Shown here in pieces: positions 12,963 through 16,462 of a stretch of DNA of 16,462 nucleotides. The stretch is from an uncultured Faecalibacterium sp. (GTDB lineage: Bacteria; Bacillota; Clostridia; Oscillospirales; Ruminococcaceae): positions 1 to 16,462 of the forward strand of contig URVW01000054.1 of NCBI GenBank assembly GCA_900551435.1. Direction: 5' to 3'. A model generated the notes under the pieces. That model worked only from the letters and a program-made list of their open reading frames with translations, was not told the DNA's origin and made no database searches. The translations under genes and the position numbers were made by a program. The stretch's first letter is position 1; each line of letters opens with the position of its first letter.

Positions 12963-14969
12963 TCATTTCACGATACGCCAATGCGCCGGGTCATCGTAGT
13001 CGAGCGACACACCGTCGTCGGTGTACATGCGGTAGGACGCCGCCTGACCATCGGGCAGATAGCTCCACAGGGTCAGGTCTGTTTCATTCAGCTGGGCGGT
13101 ATTGCTGGCCGGGTTCTTCACCACTGGCACGATATGGCCCGGGCGGAGGAACAGCAGGACTTCGTCCAGCGCACAGCGGACGTAGTGGTGACCGGCGGGA
13201 AGGATCTCTTCGTCGTAGTCGTCCACGCCGCGCAGACGCAGAAGCTTCATCGGCTCGGGCAGGTAGACCATCCGGCCATGGGCGTTCTGGGTGTAGATGG
13301 GGGCGGCCATCAGGCCCTCGCCCAGCAGAAGCTGGTCCTGCACCTCGCGGGCGTCGGCGTCGTCCGGATAATCGAAAGCCAGCGGACGGAAGTACGAGCT
13401 GTTTTCCAGTGCGGCCTTCATGAACTCGCTGTAGAGGTAGGGGAGCAGCGCATACCGCAGACGCAGAAGCTTCCGGATGGCGGGCAGCTCCCGCTCGAAG
13501 CGGTAGTATTCCTGTTCGCGGGTCCCGGCGGCAGCGTGGTTGCGCATCAGCGGGGTCAGGATGCCGAATTCCAACCAGCGCAGGGCCAAGTCGGGGGTGG
13601 TGTCGCCGCCAAAGCCGCACAAGTCCGCGCCGGTGTACAAAAAGCCGCACATCTGGACGTTCGGCATCATCTGGATGTTGGCGAGCAGCTGCCCCCACGA
13701 AGCGTTGTTGTCACCCAGCCAGATGCCGCCATAGCGGTGGGAGCCGATGAAGCTCGAGCGGCTGTAGAGCAGGGTGCGCTGACCGGGGCGGAGACGGGCA
13801 AAGGCCTCTCCGGCGGCGCGGGTCATGTTGCCGCCATAGAGGTTGTGCACCTTGTCGTGGCGGACCTTCTGGCCGTTCAACTCATGGTAAAAGCTGGCGT
13901 AGTCCTCGGGGCTGTTGGTCAGGCTCTCGACGCCGCCGGTGATCTTGCCGAAGAAATCTTCCTGCTCAATGTTGTCCTGCCGGCTCAGCTCGGCCATGGA
14001 GTCGAAGAACGCCTTGAGCCGCTCCGGCGAGTAGAAAAGCGCCGGTTCGTTCATATCGTTCCAGAAGCCCTCGATGCCGAGGTCCGTCAGCAGCTGATAC
14101 CGCCCGCCGAACCATTCCCGCACTTCGGGGCGCAGGAAATCGGAAAAATAGGCTTTTCCGGGCCAGACGGCGGCCACAAAAGGCGTGCCGTCAGCTTTTT
14201 TGCAGAAATAACCCTTGGACAGCCCTTCCTGACAGGTCGGCTCATCCGGGTCGATGCGGATTCCGGCATCGATGATGGGGATGAGCCGGATGCCCTCTTT
14301 TTTGAGGTCATCCGAAAGCTTTTTCAGGTCCGGGAAGCGGTCGCGGTTGATGGTGAAATCGGCGTAGCCCTGCATGTAATCGATGTCCATGCAGATCATA
14401 TCCAAGGGCAGATCGTTCTCGCGGTACTGCTCTGCGACTGCGCGGATGTCAGCTTCGGTCTTGTAGCCCCAGCGGCTCTGCGCCAAGCCAAACGCCCACT
14501 TCGGCGGGATGTAGCTGCGCCCGATGAGGGTGCGGAACTCCCGGCAGAGAGCGTTTTCGTCCCCGCCGGAGAGAAGATAGAGATCGTAGTCCGGCGACTC
14601 GGTGCGGAAGGTGAGCAGGTCGTGGCGGGTGTAGCCGATGTCGTAGAATACCTTTCCCGGGAAATCGATGAACACGCCAAAGCAAAGCCCGTTGTCCCGG
14701 ATGAGCAGAAAATTGTGCGCACCATAGTAAGAAAGCTTGTCCTCGCTGTGATGCGACTCGTCGGTGTTGTTGGCGACGTAGTGCCAGCCGCGCTTGTTCA
14801 GCCCGCGGGGCATCTCGCCCAGACCGTAGACCACAGCATCCTCGCTCATCGAGAACAGCCATCCATCAGCCGTTTCCTGTAAAAACGGGACTTTGCCTTC
14901 ACAGAGGGGGAGCGTCTGCACGACGCTCTCGGTGGGGAAGGGATGCCCGAATGAAAATCTCTGGATCAC
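12963..14969 (-). CDS. Glycoside hydrolase family 31 alpha-glucosidase
   Basis: A 668-residue retaining alpha-glycosidase (PF01055), most likely an alpha-glucosidase releasing glucose from malto- or isomalto-oligosaccharides inside the cell. The start is a GTG at 14969 with AGGAGG 8 bases upstream; the frame is open to 15476 but that part overlaps the divergent sugar-transferase gene and is not protein-like. No signal peptide is present. The N-terminal beta domain includes YGLGEMPRGLNKRG at ~48-61; the barrel starts at PPKWAFGLAQSRWGYKTEAD. DIDYMQGYADFTIN binds substrate. The nucleophile is Asp305 in WNDMNEP, and the acid/base is Asp420 in WLGDNNASW. RNHAAAGTREQEYY belongs to the family's late barrel. 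Size and catalytic residues indicate an intact enzyme; exact linkage specificity is open. Confidence 0.93.
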   Translation of the reverse strand: MIQRFSFGHPFPTESVVQTLPLCEGKVPFLQETADGWLFSMSEDAVVYGLGEMPRGLNKRGWHYVANNTDESHHSEDKLSYYGAHNFLLIRDNGLCFGVFIDFPGKVFYDIGYTRHDLLTFRTESPDYDLYLLSGGDENALCREFRTLIGRSYIPPKWAFGLAQSRWGYKTEADIRAVAEQYRENDLPLDMICMDIDYMQGYADFTINRDRFPDLKKLSDDLKKEGIRLIPIIDAGIRIDPDEPTCQEGLSKGYFCKKADGTPFVAAVWPGKAYFSDFLRPEVREWFGGRYQLLTDLGIEGFWNDMNEPALFYSPERLKAFFDSMAELSRQDNIEQEDFFGKITGGVESLTNSPEDYASFYHELNGQKVRHDKVHNLYGGNMTRAAGEAFARLRPGQRTLLYSRSSFIGSHRYGGIWLGDNNASWGQLLANIQMMPNVQMCGFLYTGADLCGFGGDTTPDLALRWLEFGILTPLMRNHAAAGTREQEYYRFERELPAIRKLLRLRYALLPYLYSEFMKAALENSSYFRPLAFDYPDDADAREVQDQLLLGEGLMAAPIYTQNAHGRMVYLPEPMKLLRLRGVDDYDEEILPAGHHYVRCALDEVLLFLRPGHIVPVVKNPASNTAQLNETDLTLWSYLPDGQAASYRMYTDDGVSLDYDDPAHWRIVK

Positions 14970-15005
14970 GATGGAACCCTCCTTGAAAAAATACGGATAA
15001 AAGAT

Positions 15006-15011
15006 ATTGTA
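15006..15011 (-). promoter_or_regulatory. Possible -10 of the GH31 gene
   Basis: The minus strand reads TACAAT about 37 bases before the GTG start. No matching -35 is seen at 16-18 bases, and no catabolite-response (cre) palindrome was found nearby, so the assignment is tentative. Confidence 0.35.
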
Positions 15012-15140
15012 ATCGTACAGCAGAAACCACCGGGCGGCAAGGGACAAAACAGGCAGAATCATGCAACAAAACCGGCGTATCGATTCGTCATTTTGCCCAT
15101 ACTCTCTTCGAAACATTTGTGCAAAATCTTGCCGGATGAA

Positions 15141-15169
15141 TTGCAAAATGTCGAATGCCTTGTTATAAT
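15141..15169 (+). promoter_or_regulatory. Promoter of the sugar-transferase gene
   Basis: TTGCAA (15141-15146), a 17-base spacer, then a perfect TATAAT (15164-15169). The start would fall near 15176, leaving a leader of about 50 bases. A related GTGCAAAATC lies 22 bases upstream of the TTGCAAAATG copy, giving a direct repeat two helical turns apart. Confidence 0.85.
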
Positions 15170-15225
15170 AAGGAAAAGCGGCGCAGTATGTGCGGCACAT
15201 CAACGCAAAAGAGAGGTCTAGTTTT

Positions 15226-15846
15226 ATGTATCGAAACGGCATCAAGCGGCTGCTGGATGTGGTCTTGTCGCTCTGCGGCATGATCGTGCTCTCGCCGCTG
15301 CTGCTCATCCTTTGCATTGCCATCAAGGTGGATTCGCCGGGTCCGATCTTTTTCCGGCAGAAGCGGGTGGGCATCCACAAGCGGCATTTTGAAATTTTGA
15401 AGTTCCGCACCATGCGGATCGACACCCCCCACGACATGCCGACCCATCTGCTCCACGACCCGGACCAGTATATCACGAAAATGGGTCATTTTCTGCGCAA
15501 GACCAGCTTGGATGAACTGCCCCAGCTGTGGAACATCTTTGTGGGAGATATGGCAGTCATCGGCCCGCGTCCGGCGCTCTGGAACCAGTATGATCTTCTG
15601 GCCGAGCGGGACAAATACGGCGCAAACGACATCCGCCCCGGTCTGACCGGCTGGGCGCAGATCCATGGCCGCGACGAGCTGGAGATCGACGAAAAGGCCC
15701 GCTTGGACGGCTATTATGTGGAGCATCTGAGCTTCTGGATGGACGTAAAGTGCTTCTTTGGGACCATCAAGGCGGTGCTGGACCACGACGGCGTGGTCGA
15801 GGGCGGCACGGGGACCCTGCACGAAGAAGCGAAAAAGAAGAAGTAA
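15226..15846 (+). CDS. Monotopic phosphoglycosyl transferase (PglC/WcaJ-type sugar transferase)
   Basis: A 206-residue membrane enzyme (PF02397) that moves a sugar-1-phosphate from a UDP-sugar to undecaprenyl phosphate, the first step of a surface polysaccharide or glycan. The ATG at 15226 (MYRNGIKRLLD) has AGAGAGG ~8 bases upstream; an earlier in-frame codon at 15190 lacks a site. An N-terminal re-entrant hydrophobic helix at ~12-34 contains the LSPLLL break. Then come VDSPGPIFFRQKRVG, LKFRTM at 59-64 and TSLDELPQLWNIFVGDMAVIGPRP, in which Asp97-Glu98 is the catalytic dyad. RPGLTGWAQIHGR follows at 137-149. The short, single-domain form matches PglC-like enzymes. No other glycan genes are next to it; the donor sugar is unknown. 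Confidence 0.92.
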   Translation: MYRNGIKRLLDVVLSLCGMIVLSPLLLILCIAIKVDSPGPIFFRQKRVGIHKRHFEILKFRTMRIDTPHDMPTHLLHDPDQYITKMGHFLRKTSLDELPQLWNIFVGDMAVIGPRPALWNQYDLLAERDKYGANDIRPGLTGWAQIHGRDELEIDEKARLDGYYVEHLSFWMDVKCFFGTIKAVLDHDGVVEGGTGTLHEEAKKKK

Positions 15847-15850
15847 CCGG

Positions 15851-15878
15851 TTGATTTCTCCCGGAAACGGGCTATAAT
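15851..15878 (+). promoter_or_regulatory. Promoter of the aspartyl-tRNA synthetase gene
   Basis: TTGATT (15851-15856), a 16-base spacer, then TATAAT (15873-15878), about 35 bases before the ATG. The spacer holds the self-complementary CCCG-GAAA-CGGG (15860-15871). No T-box leader can fit in the short leader. Confidence 0.7.
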
Positions 15879-15912
15879 AAAAAGGTACACAAGAATACGA
15901 AGGAGGATTTCC

Positions 15913-16462
15913 ATGAATCGCACCTACATCAACGAGGTACAAAAGGAAATTGGCAATACGATCAAAGTCCAAGGCTTTATCGAGAACCTGCGCAACAGCA
16001 AAGCCATGGCCTTTATTGTACTGAAGGATATTACCGGCAAACTGCAGATCACGGTCGAAAAGGCAGACCACCCCGAGCTGGTGAACACCATCGATCAGCT
16101 GACGCAGGATTCCGTCATCACCGTCACAGGCAAGGTGGTGGAGAACGATTACGTCAAGATGGGCGGCATCGAGATGATCCCCACCGCCATCGAGATCGAG
16201 AGCATCGCCGATGCGCTGCCCATCGTCCGCAAGGAGATCGCAGCCACCAAGAAAAAGAAGGCCGTCGAGCGTTCCAGCATCGATCAGCGCATCGATTACC
16301 GCTGGGTCGATCTGCGCACCGATGAGAACCAGCTGATGTTCAAGGCCCAGAGCTGCATGGTCAACGCCATGCGCAAGTTCCTGCTGGACCAGAACTTCAT
16401 TGAGATTCACACCCCCAAGCTGATCGCTGCTGCCAGCGAGAGCGGCTCTGAGGTGTTCAAGG
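15913..16462 (+). CDS. Archaeal-type aspartyl-tRNA synthetase, probably non-discriminating (3' partial)
   Basis: The first 183 residues of a class II synthetase; the gene runs off the window. The ATG at 15913 has AAGGAGG 6 bases upstream. Residues ~17-100 form the anticodon-binding OB fold (IKVQGFIENLRNSKAMAFIVLKDITGKLQ, then VTGKVVENDYVKMGGIEMIP). The catalytic domain begins at ~123 with RIDYRWVDLRTDENQLMFKAQSCMVNAMRKFLLDQNF. Motif 1, with invariant Pro168, lies in FIEIHTPKL, and SGSEVFK follows. The short linker and the RxDLR-to-SGSE spacing match archaeal-type AspRS (annotated aspartate--tRNA(Asn) ligase in Clostridia) rather than long bacterial AspRS. AsnRS is the alternative, less well matched. 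Such enzymes charge tRNA-Asp and often tRNA-Asn, the latter then amidated by GatCAB. Specificity is inferred. Confidence 0.85.
   Translation, partial: MNRTYINEVQKEIGNTIKVQGFIENLRNSKAMAFIVLKDITGKLQITVEKADHPELVNTIDQLTQDSVITVTGKVVENDYVKMGGIEMIPTAIEIESIADALPIVRKEIAATKKKKAVERSSIDQRIDYRWVDLRTDENQLMFKAQSCMVNAMRKFLLDQNFIEIHTPKLIAAASESGSEVFK

Noticed and set aside
12981..14882. A 633-residue plus-strand open frame opposite the GH31 gene
   Set aside because: It is the antisense shadow of a high-GC gene. It has no family motifs, and the opposite strand encodes complete GH31 catalytic motifs.
14970..15225. Catabolite-response (cre) site upstream of the GH31 gene
   Set aside because: I looked for the cre-type TGnAAnCG pattern and found no acceptable match.
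14970..15476. 169-residue N-terminal extension of the GH31 enzyme
   Set aside because: It overlaps the divergent sugar-transferase gene and its promoter. The GTG at 14969 has an AGGAGG site at ideal spacing and gives a normal GH31 length.
15163..16410. A 415-residue minus-strand open frame at the right end
   Set aside because: It lies opposite the sugar transferase and AspRS genes, which both have clear family motifs and ribosome sites.

Overview
The window looks like chromosomal DNA from a low-oxygen gut Clostridia member, most likely Faecalibacterium or a close Ruminococcaceae relative. The clues are high-GC codon use with Firmicutes-type AGGAGG ribosome sites, Ser/Ala-rich linkers after lipoprotein signal peptides, a short GGGAGAG-type intergenic repeat, and an archaeal-type aspartyl-tRNA synthetase. 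The taxon is inferred from style, not from a marker gene. Fourteen complete and two partial protein genes are supported. No rRNA, tRNA, CRISPR array, transposase or phage gene was seen. No stretch longer than 300 bases lacks a gene.

Left part (1-5700): a molybdate-type ABC transporter (modA, cut at its 5' end, then modB and modC) runs on the plus strand, with a short palindromic repeat between modA and modB. Three single-gene minus-strand units follow: a GNAT acetyltransferase, an AEC-family membrane carrier and a YejK/NdpA-type nucleoid-associated protein. Most have their own promoter candidate and hairpin terminator.

Middle part (5700-10150): a small bacterial PH-domain protein (plus) faces a minus-strand unit of an MFS transporter and an unrecognised 83-residue protein. 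Divergent from the MFS gene is an AraC-family regulator co-directional with a MATE exporter. Two abutting palindromes sit at the MFS promoter. This regulator with two exporters is the most coherent local regulatory unit, but its substrate cannot be read from sequence.

Right part (10150-16462): a three-gene polar amino-acid ABC uptake operon (lipoprotein, permease, ATPase) ends at a strong bidirectional terminator. A convergent intracellular GH31 alpha-glucosidase follows, then a PglC-like monotopic phosphoglycosyl transferase with a near-consensus promoter, and the start of an archaeal-type AspRS. The promoters of the amino-acid operon and the glycosyl transferase share the same TTGCAAAATG sequence at the -35 region.

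I found no convincing evidence of an undescribed defence, mobile or biosynthetic system. The observations worth a second look are regulatory: the shared TTGCAAAATG element, the palindromes between the MFS and AraC genes, and the modA-modB repeat. The small orphan protein beside the MFS transporter is also worth checking.
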